DNA from: an uncultured Erythrobacter sp.
GTDB lineage: Bacteria; Pseudomonadota; Alphaproteobacteria; Sphingomonadales; Sphingomonadaceae
Direction of reading: 5' to 3'
Length of the DNA stretch: 64,000 nucleotides
Assembly: GCA_947495555.1 (NCBI GenBank)
Contig: CANLZI010000001.1
Location: 906,861 to 970,860 of the forward strand
The position numbers and the translations under genes are program-made. Below the pieces are notes generated by a model, which had not been told where the DNA came from, searched no databases, and saw nothing but the letters and a program-made list of their open reading frames with translations. Below are positions 37,486 through 46,412 of this stretch, in pieces; position 1 is the first letter of the stretch; every line of letters begins with the position of its first letter.

Positions 37486-38223
37486 ATCGTTCGTCCTCCC
37501 ATCGCAATCCTTGCTGGAGCCTTGATTGTCACTGCGGTGGCAATCGCTGGTGCCAGCTCCACGGATCAGGACCTGTCCGCTGCGTTATCTCAGCAGGCAC
37601 AACAAAACATCCAGGAAAATGGCGGCGGCGCGATCAAGGCCCGCTTCATCAATCGCTGGGGGCACCCGACCCGCCACACAATCCTGTCTGGCGGAGAAGG
37701 TCTGGACGAAGGCACGCGTGACAAAGTGGCCAAGGCAGTGGCCGCCATTCCCGGCGTTGGCGGGATCAGCTGGAGCGATGGCAGCATGATGGCCCAAGGC
37801 GGAGAGGTCGTCCTATCGCCGCTCCATTGTCAGGAAGATGTTGACGCTTTGCTGCAGGCCCGCACAATCCGGTTTGAAGAATCCGCCAGCACCATCGATG
37901 CAAGCAGCCAGGAATTGATTGATGAGGTTGCCATGGCGCTTCGTCCGTGCCTTGGCAGTATTATCGCCATCACCGGACACACCGATGCATCAGGCCCGGA
38001 ACCCGGCAATATCCAATTATCGCGCGAAAGAGCCTTGGCCGTGCAGCGCGCCCTGATTGATCGCGGCATTCCGATCGATGGTTTGCGCGCGCAGGGTGTC
38101 GGATCAGCCGAACCGGTCGATGGCCTGTTACCGCAAGACCCGGCCAACCGCAGAATTGAATTCGCCGTGGTGGCAACCACGCCGCTTAAACCCACCCCGG
38201 TCGACACGCCGGGCCCACGCTGA
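37483..38223 (+). CDS. OmpA-family protein with C-terminal peptidoglycan-binding domain
   Basis: A 246-residue protein with an N-terminal hydrophobic signal or anchor (residues 5-24), a middle domain (about 40-120, BON-like in its VAKAVAAIPGVGGISW pattern) and an OmpA C-terminal domain (about 125-235). The latter holds IRFEESASTID, ITGHTDASG and GVGSAEPVDG...NRRIEF, including the Asp/Arg that bind diaminopimelate. It ends Pro-rich. It links the envelope to the wall. The start codon lies in a strong hairpin. Confidence 0.87.
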   Translation: MIVRPPIAILAGALIVTAVAIAGASSTDQDLSAALSQQAQQNIQENGGGAIKARFINRWGHPTRHTILSGGEGLDEGTRDKVAKAVAAIPGVGGISWSDGSMMAQGGEVVLSPLHCQEDVDALLQARTIRFEESASTIDASSQELIDEVAMALRPCLGSIIAITGHTDASGPEPGNIQLSRERALAVQRALIDRGIPIDGLRAQGVGSAEPVDGLLPQDPANRRIEFAVVATTPLKPTPVDTPGPR

Positions 38224-38242
38224 GCAAGAGAAAGGACGTTCA

Positions 38243-38365
38243 ATGCCGATATGGTCTGAAGTGCTTGTTTTGTGCCTTGCCGCCTATGCGATTGGCTTAG
38301 CCATCGGCTGGGCACTGTGGGGACGCGCTGCTCCAAATGCGCGCCAAGAATCCATCAAGGAGTGA
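38243..38365 (+). CDS. 40-residue single-helix membrane peptide
   Basis: A small frame, MPIWSEVLVLCLAAYAIGLAIGWALWG then a short charged tail, with AAAGGA 8-13 bases before the ATG. One transmembrane helix (about 6-26) with GxxxG-like spacing. It sits 7 bases before the helix-hairpin-helix protein and both have a similar membrane-anchor start. Family not recognised; probably works with its neighbour. Confidence 0.65.
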   Translation: MPIWSEVLVLCLAAYAIGLAIGWALWGRAAPNARQESIKE

Positions 38366-38372
38366 AGCATAC

Positions 38373-38870
38373 ATGCCTGAATTGATCGAAGCCTATTGGC
38401 CGTATTTTCTTATCGCGATGGCGATCGGTATTGCGGTTGCCTGGTTTGCATTCGTCGCCACGCGGCGCACCTCGGTTAAGACTGATAAGCGCGACGTTCT
38501 TGACGAAGGCGCGCCGCCTGCAGCCCGCAATCAGGCCTTGATCGATACGCCCGCTGCCGCGGCTTCATCTGCGACAGCCGCCCCCGAACCAGTGGCTGAA
38601 CCAGCTGCTGGCACCGCTGCACCAGCGCAGGGAGATGATCTGACCCGCATCAAAGGCCTTGGTCCCAAACTGGCCACACTGCTCGGCACCCATGGCATCA
38701 CCCGTTTCGACCAGGTGGCCGGATGGGATGAAGCAGAGATTGACCGGATCGATTCGCTGCTGGGTCGATTTGAGGGGCGCATTCGCCGCGACAACTGGGT
38801 CGAGCAGGCAAAACTGCTCGCCAGCGGAAACGATTCGGACTTTTCCGATAAGTTTGGTAACAATCAGTAG
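38373..38870 (+). CDS. Membrane-anchored helix-hairpin-helix protein
   Basis: A 165-residue protein. An N-terminal helix (about 6-28, YFLIAMAIGIAVAWFAFVA), an Ala/Pro/Glu linker (about 45-90), and a C-terminal HhH domain starting DDLTRIKGLGPKLATLLGTHGITRFDQVAGW. This HhH module is shared with the tails of some NADH-quinone oxidoreductase subunits and ribosomal proteins in alphaproteobacteria. The ATG at 38373 follows AAGGAG; the upstream in-frame ATG at 38337 lies within the small peptide gene. Function unknown. Confidence 0.75.
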   Translation: MPELIEAYWPYFLIAMAIGIAVAWFAFVATRRTSVKTDKRDVLDEGAPPAARNQALIDTPAAAASSATAAPEPVAEPAAGTAAPAQGDDLTRIKGLGPKLATLLGTHGITRFDQVAGWDEAEIDRIDSLLGRFEGRIRRDNWVEQAKLLASGNDSDFSDKFGNNQ

Positions 38871-38877
38871 GGCGTTC

Positions 38878-38903
38878 GGAATATTTGGTTATTTTCGTTC
38901 GTT
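38878..38903 (+). promoter_or_regulatory. Putative EcfG-type (general stress) promoter before the receiver gene
   Basis: GGAAT, 17 bases, CGTT. This is one base from the GGAAC-N16/17-CGTT pattern of alphaproteobacterial EcfG promoters and is about 40 bases before the ATG. A single match; the general stress response does use single-domain receivers, which makes it plausible. Confidence 0.35.
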
Positions 38904-38943
38904 AGAGATGATGGGGTAGTTATAATCCTAACGGGGGAACGGA

Positions 38944-39303
38944 ATGACACAGCCTAAGATCTTGGTTGCAGAGGACGAGCGAATCATCGCCTTTGATTTG
39001 TGCGAAACCGTCGAAGAAGCAGGCTATATGGTCGAAGGGCCGCATGCTGACATATCTTCCGCCATGTTGGCATTCCAAAAGGACAAGCCTGATCTGGCGA
39101 TCCTCGACATTCAACTGGACGATGGCGTGGTATTCCCACTGGCCAAGAAGCTTGAAGAAGAGAACATTCCGATCATCTTTCATTCCGGCCGCGTATCGCG
39201 CGACGAGGTCAAAGCGCACTTTCCCGAGGCCAAGACCTTGGCAAAGCCTTGCCCGCCCAGCGCAATGATTGATGCGGTATCGAAAGTTTTGGCACCCAAC
39301 TGA
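38944..39303 (+). CDS. Single-domain receiver (CheY-like) response regulator
   Basis: A 119-residue receiver with no output domain. Acidic pair E10-D11 (LVAEDE), phospho-acceptor Asp55 (LAILDIQL), Ser in IIFHSGR where Thr/Ser is expected, and switch Lys in TLAKPCPPS. It is intact and likely phosphorylated. No kinase is adjacent. It could be a phosphate sink or a part of a relay such as the general stress response. Confidence 0.88.
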   Translation: MTQPKILVAEDERIIAFDLCETVEEAGYMVEGPHADISSAMLAFQKDKPDLAILDIQLDDGVVFPLAKKLEEENIPIIFHSGRVSRDEVKAHFPEAKTLAKPCPPSAMIDAVSKVLAPN

Positions 39304-39419
39304 TTCAGAAAGTCTGCATTTCCGGCCTATTGGGATCCGCATCCCTTCCTGCCCATTTCAGACCTTCCATAGCTTTGCTGCTTGGCCTATCGCTATCGCA
39401 AGCGAGAGGAGATCCCTGA

Positions 39420-41360
39420 GTGAGTGATGCTGTTTTTCCGGTCCCACAGGAATGGGCGCAATCGGCCAAATTTGATGCTGAGCGATATAAGGAACATTAC
39501 CAGCAATCTATCACCGACATTGACGGCTTCTGGCGCACGGAAGCCCAGCGGATCGACTGGATGCGCCCTTTTGAAACGGTCAAGGACACGTCCTACAACA
39601 AGGACGATTTCCGTATTCGCTGGTTCACCGAAGGCCAGTTGAACATCACCGCCAATTGCCTTGATCGGCATTTAGAAGAGAGCGGCAATACACTCGCGAT
39701 CATTTGGGAGCCGGACAATCCGGCTGATCCGGTCCGCCGCATCACCTATGCCGAGCTGCATGCTCAGGTTTGCCAATTCGCCAATGCGTTAATCTCAAAG
39801 GACGTGAAGCGCGGTGATCGGGTCACGATCTATCTGCCTATGGTGCCCGAAGCGGCTGTGGCCATGCTTGCCTGCGCGCGCATCGGCGCTGTGCATTCGG
39901 TTGTTTTTGCAGGCTTCAGCCCCGATGCACTGGCTGGCCGGATCGAGGATTGTCAATCCAACATTGTCATCACCGCTGACGAGGGTTTGCGCGGTGGCAA
40001 GATCGTTCCATTAAAGGCCAATGTTGATGCGGCCTTGGAAAAAACGCCTACCGATACGGTGATAATGCTGGAGCATACCGGCGCCGATGTGTCGCTGGTT
40101 GAAGGCCGCGATGTGACATGGGCCGAGGCTGTGTCTGATCAACCCAGACATTGCGAGCCTGCGGTGATGGACGCCGAAGACCCGCTGTTCATCCTTTATA
40201 CCTCAGGCTCGACCGGCAAGCCCAAAGGCGTGCTGCACACCAGCGGCGGCTATGCCGTGTGGGCCAGCATGACGCATGAATATGTGTTCGATTATACGCC
40301 CGGATCGATCTACTGGTGCGCGGCCGATGTGGGCTGGGTCACGGGTCACAGCTATGTCGTGTACGGCCCGCTGCTGAACGGCGCGACCCAGGTCATGTTC
40401 GAAGGCGTGCCAAACTTCCCCGATCATTCGCGTTTTTGGGAGATCATCGACAAACATCAGGTCGAGATTTTCTATGCAGCACCAACAGCGTTGCGGGCAT
40501 TGATGGCGCAAGGAGATGACTACGTCACGCGCACCAGCCGCAAATCGCTAAGGTTGCTTGGGTCAGTGGGCGAGCCGATCAACCCTGAAGCATGGGATTG
40601 GTATCACCGCGTAGTAGGCGACCGGCGTTGCCCGATCGTGGATACGTGGTGGCAGACTGAAACCGGGGCCGCCATGATCACTCCCCTGCCCGGAGCCACC
40701 GATCTGAAACCAGGCAGTGCATCCAAACCGATGTTCGGCGTAAAGCCCGCTCTGCTCGATCCGGAAACCGGCGTGATGCTGGATGGCGCCGCGCAGGGCG
40801 CATTGGTCATCACCGACAGTTGGCCGGGCCAGATGCGCACTGTTTATGGCGATCATGCACGCTTCTTCGATACCTATTTCAGCCAATATCCCGGATATTA
40901 TTTCACCGGAGATGGATGCCGCCGGGACGAGGATGGCTATTACTGGATCACGGGCCGGATCGACGATGTGATCAATGTCTCTGGTCACCGGATGGGTACC
41001 GCTGAGGTGGAAAGTGCCTTGGTCGAGCATCCCCTAGTGGCAGAAGCCGCCGTGGTTGGCATGCCGCACGAGGTTAAGGGCCAAGGCATTTACGCCTATG
41101 TCACCACCAATGTCGGAACCGACGATTCCGAGGAATTGCGCGCCGAATTGGTGAAGTGGGTGCGCAAGGAAATCGGCCCGATCGCAACCCCCGATGTGGT
41201 GCAATTTGCCCCCGGCCTGCCCAAAACCCGCAGCGGCAAGATCATGCGCCGCATTCTTCGCAAGATTGCCGAGAATGATGTAACCAGCCTGGGTGATACC
41301 TCGACCTTGGCTGATCCATCAGTGGTGGATGATCTGGTGGCCAACCGTCCAGCAAACTGA
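39420..41360 (+). CDS. acs: Acetyl-CoA synthetase
   Basis: A 646-residue AMP-forming ligase. P-loop-like [11 protein letters not shown], the adenylate motif [31 protein letters not shown] and the acetylatable C-terminal Lys in TRSGKIMRR are all present. It activates acetate to acetyl-CoA via acetyl-AMP. The start is GTG at 39420. It stands alone, 60 bases before gcdH. Confidence 0.95.
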   Translation: MSDAVFPVPQEWAQSAKFDAERYKEHYQQSITDIDGFWRTEAQRIDWMRPFETVKDTSYNKDDFRIRWFTEGQLNITANCLDRHLEESGNTLAIIWEPDNPADPVRRITYAELHAQVCQFANALISKDVKRGDRVTIYLPMVPEAAVAMLACARIGAVHSVVFAGFSPDALAGRIEDCQSNIVITADEGLRGGKIVPLKANVDAALEKTPTDTVIMLEHTGADVSLVEGRDVTWAEAVSDQPRHCEPAVMDAEDPLFILYTSGSTGKPKGVLHTSGGYAVWASMTHEYVFDYTPGSIYWCAADVGWVTGHSYVVYGPLLNGATQVMFEGVPNFPDHSRFWEIIDKHQVEIFYAAPTALRALMAQGDDYVTRTSRKSLRLLGSVGEPINPEAWDWYHRVVGDRRCPIVDTWWQTETGAAMITPLPGATDLKPGSASKPMFGVKPALLDPETGVMLDGAAQGALVITDSWPGQMRTVYGDHARFFDTYFSQYPGYYFTGDGCRRDEDGYYWITGRIDDVINVSGHRMGTAEVESALVEHPLVAEAAVVGMPHEVKGQGIYAYVTTNVGTDDSEELRAELVKWVRKEIGPIATPDVVQFAPGLPKTRSGKIMRRILRKIAENDVTSLGDTSTLADPSVVDDLVANRPAN

Positions 41361-41420
41361 CGCTTGCCGCGCGCCGGGATTGCTGCAAAAGAGTTGAAAA
41401 TATAGTTTCAGGAGTAACTA

Positions 41421-42605
41421 ATGGCCGGAATGGTCCCGTTTAACTGGGAAGACCCCTTCGATCTGGAGACGCAATTGTCCGAAGACGAACGGATGATCCG
41501 CGACGCAGCGCACGGCTTCGCCCAAAGCGAGCTGCAACCCCGCGTCATCGAAGCCTTCAACAATGAAGTCGACGCTCCCGAATTGTTCCCACTGATGGGC
41601 CAGGCAGGATTGTTGGGCGCAACCGTGCCGGAAGAATATGGCGGGTCTGGTGCCAGCTATGTCGCTTACGGATTAATCGCGCGCGAGATTGAGCGCGTGG
41701 ACAGCGGCTATCGCTCGATGGCGTCGGTTCAGTCCAGTTTGGTGATGTATCCGATCCAGGCCTATGGCTCGGAAGAACAGCGCCGCAAATTTCTGCCCGG
41801 CCTCGCGTCCGGCGAATTAATCGGCTGCTTTGGCCTGACCGAACCCGATGCAGGATCGGATCCGGCGGGCATGAAGACCGTGGCCCGCAAGGATGGCGAC
41901 GGTTATGTCCTCAACGGATCCAAGACCTGGATATCCAACGCGCCCTTCGCCGATGTGTTTGTGGTTTGGGCCAAAAGCGAAGAGCATGGCGGCGGCATTC
42001 GCGGCTTTGTTCTGGAAAAGGGTATGAAGGGTCTTTCTGCCCCCAAGATCGAGGGCAAAATTTCCTTGCGCGCAAGCACCACCGGAATGATCGTCATGGA
42101 TGATGTGAAAGTTGGAGCCGACGCATTGTTGCCCGATGTCCAAGGCCTCAAAGGCCCGTTTGGATGCCTTAACCGCGCGCGCTATGGCATCAGCTGGGGC
42201 GCCATGGGTGCAGCCGAATTTTGCATGCATGCCGCGCGCCAATATGGCCTTGATCGCAATCAATTTGGCCGGCCCTTGGCTGGCACACAGCTGTTCCAGA
42301 AGAAGCTGGCTGACATGCTGACGGATATTGCACTGGGCCTGCAAGGATCTTTGCGGGTCGGTCGCCTGATGGATGAAGGCCGCTTTGCTCCCGATATGAT
42401 CTCGGTCGTCAAACGCAACAATGTCGGAAAGGCGCTGGATATCGCTCGCCAAGCCCGCGACATGCACGGCGGCAATGGTATCTCTGGCGAGTATCAAGTG
42501 ATCCGTCACATGGTGAATCTAGAGACGGTAAACACTTACGAGGGCACGCATGATGTTCATGCGCTCATTCTGGGCCGCGGCATCACGGGGATCGCAGCGT
42601 TCTGA
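41421..42605 (+). CDS. gcdH: Glutaryl-CoA dehydrogenase (acyl-CoA dehydrogenase family)
   Basis: A 394-residue FAD enzyme that oxidises and decarboxylates glutaryl-CoA to crotonyl-CoA in lysine/tryptophan catabolism. It begins [19 protein letters not shown], includes [13 protein letters not shown] and SKTWISNAP, and ends [19 protein letters not shown], where the Glu is the catalytic base. These features favour GcdH over other acyl-CoA dehydrogenases. It overlaps maiA by one base (TGATG). Confidence 0.92.
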   Translation: MAGMVPFNWEDPFDLETQLSEDERMIRDAAHGFAQSELQPRVIEAFNNEVDAPELFPLMGQAGLLGATVPEEYGGSGASYVAYGLIAREIERVDSGYRSMASVQSSLVMYPIQAYGSEEQRRKFLPGLASGELIGCFGLTEPDAGSDPAGMKTVARKDGDGYVLNGSKTWISNAPFADVFVVWAKSEEHGGGIRGFVLEKGMKGLSAPKIEGKISLRASTTGMIVMDDVKVGADALLPDVQGLKGPFGCLNRARYGISWGAMGAAEFCMHAARQYGLDRNQFGRPLAGTQLFQKKLADMLTDIALGLQGSLRVGRLMDEGRFAPDMISVVKRNNVGKALDIARQARDMHGGNGISGEYQVIRHMVNLETVNTYEGTHDVHALILGRGITGIAAF

Positions 42606-43237
42606 TGAAGCTTTATGGCTATTACCGCAGCTCTACCAGCTATCGCTTGCGCATTGCGCTGGAACTTAAGGGGCTGGAATATGAGAATATTCCGGTCAAT
42701 CTGCTGAAAGCTGAGCAGAAGGGTGAAGCCTTTACCAGCCGCAACGCCTTTGGCTCTGTGCCTATGCTGGAAGCTGACGGACGCGACCGCGCACAGAGCA
42801 TGGCGCTGATTGAATGGCTGGATGAAGCCTATCCAGAAAACCCCCTGCTGCCGGCAGACTTGGAGCAGCGCTATACCGCGCGCGAACTGGCCTATGCCAT
42901 CGCCACAGAACTGCATGCTCCGCTCAATTTGCCGGTGCTGAAGTATCTGAAAAACGAATTTGGCAAGAGCCAGGACGAGATCGATATCTGGTACCGCCAT
43001 TGGCTGGCGCGCACGCTCGATCCGCTGGAAAAGAGGCTTGAGCAGCTTGGCAGCGGAGATTTCCTATTCGAGGCACCCGGCTTCTTTGAAACCGTGTTGC
43101 TGCCGCAAATTTACAACGCCCGTCGTTTCCACTTCGATTTGACGGACAAGCCGCATATCGTACGCATCGAGCAAAGCTGCCTCGCACTGGACCCATTCCA
43201 GCGCGCCTATCCCGACAACCAGCCCGAAGCCGGCTGA
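42605..43237 (+). CDS. maiA: Maleylacetoacetate isomerase (zeta-class glutathione transferase)
   Basis: A 210-residue GST-fold protein starting [19 protein letters not shown]. The SSxS motif with the catalytic Ser is the zeta-class hallmark; VPMLEADG and SMALIEWLDE follow. It uses glutathione to isomerise maleylacetoacetate in tyrosine/homogentisate breakdown. The downstream fumarylacetoacetate-hydrolase gene supplies the next step, which strengthens the call. Confidence 0.92.
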   Translation: MKLYGYYRSSTSYRLRIALELKGLEYENIPVNLLKAEQKGEAFTSRNAFGSVPMLEADGRDRAQSMALIEWLDEAYPENPLLPADLEQRYTARELAYAIATELHAPLNLPVLKYLKNEFGKSQDEIDIWYRHWLARTLDPLEKRLEQLGSGDFLFEAPGFFETVLLPQIYNARRFHFDLTDKPHIVRIEQSCLALDPFQRAYPDNQPEAG

Positions 43238-43261
43238 GAATCCGTAACAGAGGACCAATCC

Positions 43262-44272
43262 ATGAAACTCGCAACACTGAATGACGGGACACGCGACGGC
43301 AAACTTGTTGTCGTGTCAAAGGACCTCACACGCTGCTGTGCCGCAGATAATATTGCCCCCACAATGCAGGCTGCACTCGACAATTGGGACGAGATCGCAC
43401 CCAAGCTCGAAGTACTGGCCATCGATGTCGAACACGAAGCGGTACCATGCGAGCGGTTCCATGAGAGAGAGGCACACTCGCCCCTGCCCCGCGCCTATCA
43501 ATGGGCCGATGGCAGCGCCTATATCAACCACGTCGAATTGGTCCGCAAAGCCCGTAATGCCGAGGTGCCTGACAGTTTTTACCAAGATCCGCTGATGTAT
43601 CAGGGCGGATCAGACACATTCCTTGCTCCGCGCGATGATATTCCCTTGGGCGATCCTGCCTGGGGCTGCGATATGGAAGGCGAAGTGGCCGTTATCACCG
43701 ATGATGTACCAATGGGCGTCTCAGCCGACGAGGCAGCAGGCAATATCAAACTGGTGATGCTGGTGAACGATGTGTCCTTGCGCGGCCTGATCCCAGGCGA
43801 GCTGGCCAAGGGTTTTGGCTTTTTTCAGTCCAAACCATCCAGCGCCTTCTCACCCGTTGCGGTTACCCCTGATGAATTGGGCGAGGCGTGGAAAGATAAT
43901 CTGATCCACCTGCCCTTGATGGTGGATTACAACGGCCAGCCATTTGGCAGAGCGCAGGTTGGAGTGGACGCGACTTTCAACATGGCGCAATTGGTCGCTC
44001 ATGCTGCCAAGACGCGCAATCTGGGCGCTGGCGCGATCATTGGTTCAGGAACAATCAGCAACAAAGGCCCAGATGGCGGTCCGGGCAAGCCGGTGGCCGA
44101 AGGCGGATTGGGCTACAGCTGCATTGCTGAAATCCGCATGATCGAAACCATCTATGACGGCCAGGCCAAAACCGGATTCATGAAAGCCGGGGACACCGTG
44201 CGGATCGAGATGCGCGACAGCGACAACCACTCAATATTCGGTGCTATCGAACAAGAAGTGGTCGCCGTTTGA
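43262..44272 (+). CDS. Fumarylacetoacetate hydrolase family protein
   Basis: A 336-residue FAH-fold enzyme. The metal-binding Glu/Asp set lies in CDMEGEVAVI and LVNDVSLRGL, and GAGAIIGSGTISNKG matches the family. It would split fumarylacetoacetate into fumarate and acetoacetate. It is shorter than the eukaryotic type but of the length usual for bacterial two-step pathway members. A GAGG site precedes the ATG; 24 bases separate it from maiA. Confidence 0.88.
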   Translation: MKLATLNDGTRDGKLVVVSKDLTRCCAADNIAPTMQAALDNWDEIAPKLEVLAIDVEHEAVPCERFHEREAHSPLPRAYQWADGSAYINHVELVRKARNAEVPDSFYQDPLMYQGGSDTFLAPRDDIPLGDPAWGCDMEGEVAVITDDVPMGVSADEAAGNIKLVMLVNDVSLRGLIPGELAKGFGFFQSKPSSAFSPVAVTPDELGEAWKDNLIHLPLMVDYNGQPFGRAQVGVDATFNMAQLVAHAAKTRNLGAGAIIGSGTISNKGPDGGPGKPVAEGGLGYSCIAEIRMIETIYDGQAKTGFMKAGDTVRIEMRDSDNHSIFGAIEQEVVAV

Positions 44273-44276
44273 CCTA

Positions 44277-44308
44277 AACGCTGCCCTGCTTATTGCCATA
44301 TCAGCGTT
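44277..44308. terminator. Possible bidirectional terminator between two convergent genes
   Basis: AACGCTG (44277-44283) pairs with CAGCGTT (44302-44308) across an 18-base loop, in the 48-base gap between the fumarylacetoacetate hydrolase and succinate-semialdehyde dehydrogenase stops. No T-run, so a weak call. Confidence 0.3.
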
Positions 44309-44320
44309 GCCAAGCTATTG

Positions 44321-45754
44321 CTAAATGGCTTCGTGAACGGTTTTGGTGACCATGCAGGCTGTGACGCCCTCGGCACCATCTTCCAGGCCATAGCCTGACC
44401 ATTTCACGCCGCCGAACGGGGCATCTGCCGCGCTGACGGTGGCTGCATTCAAAGCGACCATGCCGGCTTCGATGTCGTCAGCCAATTGCATCCGACGCTT
44501 GGCATCCTGCGTCCAAGCATAGGCCGCCAGACCGTAAGGCAGGCGATTGGCTTCCTCGATCATCGCATCATATCCCGTCACGGGGTTGATCATTGCGACC
44601 GGACCAAATGGTTCCTCGTTCATGATCTCAGCATCCAATGGGACTTCGCTCAACACGGTGGGCTGATGGAAGAATCCTTGATTGCCAATCCGCTCACCAC
44701 CAGCCAGCAATTTGGCCCCCTTGGCTGTCGCATCGGCAATTTTGGCTTGGATTCCATCGGGCCCACGCCCGCTAGCCATCGGGCCCATCTGTGTGTCCTT
44801 GTCGAAACCATTGCCAACTTTCACGCCCTTGGCATGATCAACAAATCCGTCTCGGAACCGTTCAAAAACATCCTCCTCTACCAAGAAGCGCGTCGGGCTG
44901 ACGCAAACTTGGCCCGCGTTGCGATATTTGGCCGCCGCCATAACCTTCAATGCCTTGTCGACGTCAGCGTCATTGAAGATCAGGACCGGTCCATGGCCGC
45001 CCAGTTCCATCGTTGCGCGCTTCATGTCTTCGGCAGCGAGTTTAGCCAGATGTTTGCCAACGGCGGTTGAGCCGGTGAATGTCACCTTGCGGATAATCGA
45101 TGATCCAAGAAGGTGGCGGCTGACTTCGTCTGGCACACCAAACACCACCTGACAGGCATCGCCTGGTACGCCCGCATCCAGCAGGCACTGGACAATGGCG
45201 ATGCCCGCAGCTGGGGTTTCTTCTGATGGCTTGACGATAATCGAACAGCCCGCGGCCAACGGACCACCAATTTTGCGCATCACGTTCAGTGCAGGAAAAT
45301 TCCAAGCGGAAAATCCGGCCACGGCACCAATCGGTTCATGGCGAACCTCAACCCGTTGACCCGCCGGGCGCACCAGCGTGCGTCCATAGGTGCGCTTGCA
45401 CTCACCAGCGTAAAACTCCAGCAACATGGCGCAATAAGTCATCTCGCCCATCGCTTCTTGGATGGGTTTGCCCTGCTCACGCGTCAGCATAGCGCCAATG
45501 TCCTTGGCTCGCTCGCGGATCAATGCCGCGCCCTTGCGCAAAATTCCTTCGCGTTCGTCAGCCGAAGTGTTGCGCCATGATTTGAATCCGGCCTGCGCAT
45601 TATCCAGCGCATTATCCAGATCCTCTTTGCTAGCCATCGGGAGCGCTGCGATCACTTCTCCGCTCGATGGGTCAAGCACATCCTGAGTATCGCGCCCTGC
45701 CCCATCCAGCTTTTCTCCACCGATGAGCAAATTGAGTTGAGGATAATCAGTCAT
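44321..45754 (-). CDS. gabD: NAD(P)-dependent succinate-semialdehyde dehydrogenase
   Basis: A 477-residue aldehyde dehydrogenase. The catalytic Glu is in MELGGHGPVLIF and the nucleophile Cys in YRNAGQVCVSPTRF; SAWNFPALN and TGSTAVGKHL line the cofactor site. The PYGLAAYAWT and SGYGLEDGAEGV segments suit the GabD/succinate-semialdehyde subgroup. The ATG at 45752-45754 preceded by AAGGA is preferred to upstream in-frame codons that give an odd basic leader. It is leftward, against the catabolic genes. Confidence 0.9.
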   Translation of the reverse strand: MTDYPQLNLLIGGEKLDGAGRDTQDVLDPSSGEVIAALPMASKEDLDNALDNAQAGFKSWRNTSADEREGILRKGAALIRERAKDIGAMLTREQGKPIQEAMGEMTYCAMLLEFYAGECKRTYGRTLVRPAGQRVEVRHEPIGAVAGFSAWNFPALNVMRKIGGPLAAGCSIIVKPSEETPAAGIAIVQCLLDAGVPGDACQVVFGVPDEVSRHLLGSSIIRKVTFTGSTAVGKHLAKLAAEDMKRATMELGGHGPVLIFNDADVDKALKVMAAAKYRNAGQVCVSPTRFLVEEDVFERFRDGFVDHAKGVKVGNGFDKDTQMGPMASGRGPDGIQAKIADATAKGAKLLAGGERIGNQGFFHQPTVLSEVPLDAEIMNEEPFGPVAMINPVTGYDAMIEEANRLPYGLAAYAWTQDAKRRMQLADDIEAGMVALNAATVSAADAPFGGVKWSGYGLEDGAEGVTACMVTKTVHEAI

Positions 45755-45803
45755 AAAATTCCTTTTCACGCTGCCTTTTTGGCGGCGTATATATCTGCGA
45801 TGT

Positions 45804-46409
45804 TCAACCGTAAAAGCTGGCGCGGGCAAGCAATGATCGTTGCACCACAGTCAGCACGCACAGTCCTGAATAGACATAGGCAATGGCAGCAAAATGCTGC
45901 GGCATCAAACACATCAGTATAAAGGCGATAATTGTCTCTGCGCCTTCAGCCAGGCCAGTGCTGTAAAAGAAGCTTTTCTTGCCATGCGCGCTGGTTTCCT
46001 CACCACGCTGTCCGGCAATGGTGGCAAAGGCCAGAAAGCTGACACCGGTCAGTGTAAAGCTGGCGACCAGCACCAGCGCGGGCAGCTGATTTTCCGCTGC
46101 GGCAAGGCCGAAGCCAACCGGGACAGCAACATAGAATACAAAATCGGCAAGAATATCCAGATAGCCGCCAAAGTCGGTCATTTTGCTAGCCCGCGCGACC
46201 GCGCCATCCAATCCATCCAGCAGGCGGTTGGCCAACAGCAGACCCAGCCCCCAGCCATAGGCCTGATGCGCAATCGCTGCGCCCGCTGCCAATCCGAGCA
46301 ACAGGCCAAGCAAGGTCACGCCATTGGCAGTTATCCCTGCCCGAGCAATGCCCCGCCCCATGGCGTTTAGAGGAGGGTCAATCAGAGGCCGCAACCGCGC
46401 ATCAAGCAT
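45804..46409 (-). CDS. CDP-alcohol phosphatidyltransferase family protein
   Basis: A 201-residue membrane enzyme with the family motif LLDGLDGAVARASKMTDFGGYLD (D..DG..AR...G...D...D). About six helices. The family joins a CDP-alcohol to another alcohol in phospholipid synthesis; which lipid cannot be read. It starts 3 bases after the nucleoside transporter stop, so the two are cotranscribed. Confidence 0.85.
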   Translation of the reverse strand: MLDARLRPLIDPPLNAMGRGIARAGITANGVTLLGLLLGLAAGAAIAHQAYGWGLGLLLANRLLDGLDGAVARASKMTDFGGYLDILADFVFYVAVPVGFGLAAAENQLPALVLVASFTLTGVSFLAFATIAGQRGEETSAHGKKSFFYSTGLAEGAETIIAFILMCLMPQHFAAIAYVYSGLCVLTVVQRSLLARASFYG

Positions 46410-46412
46410 CGC

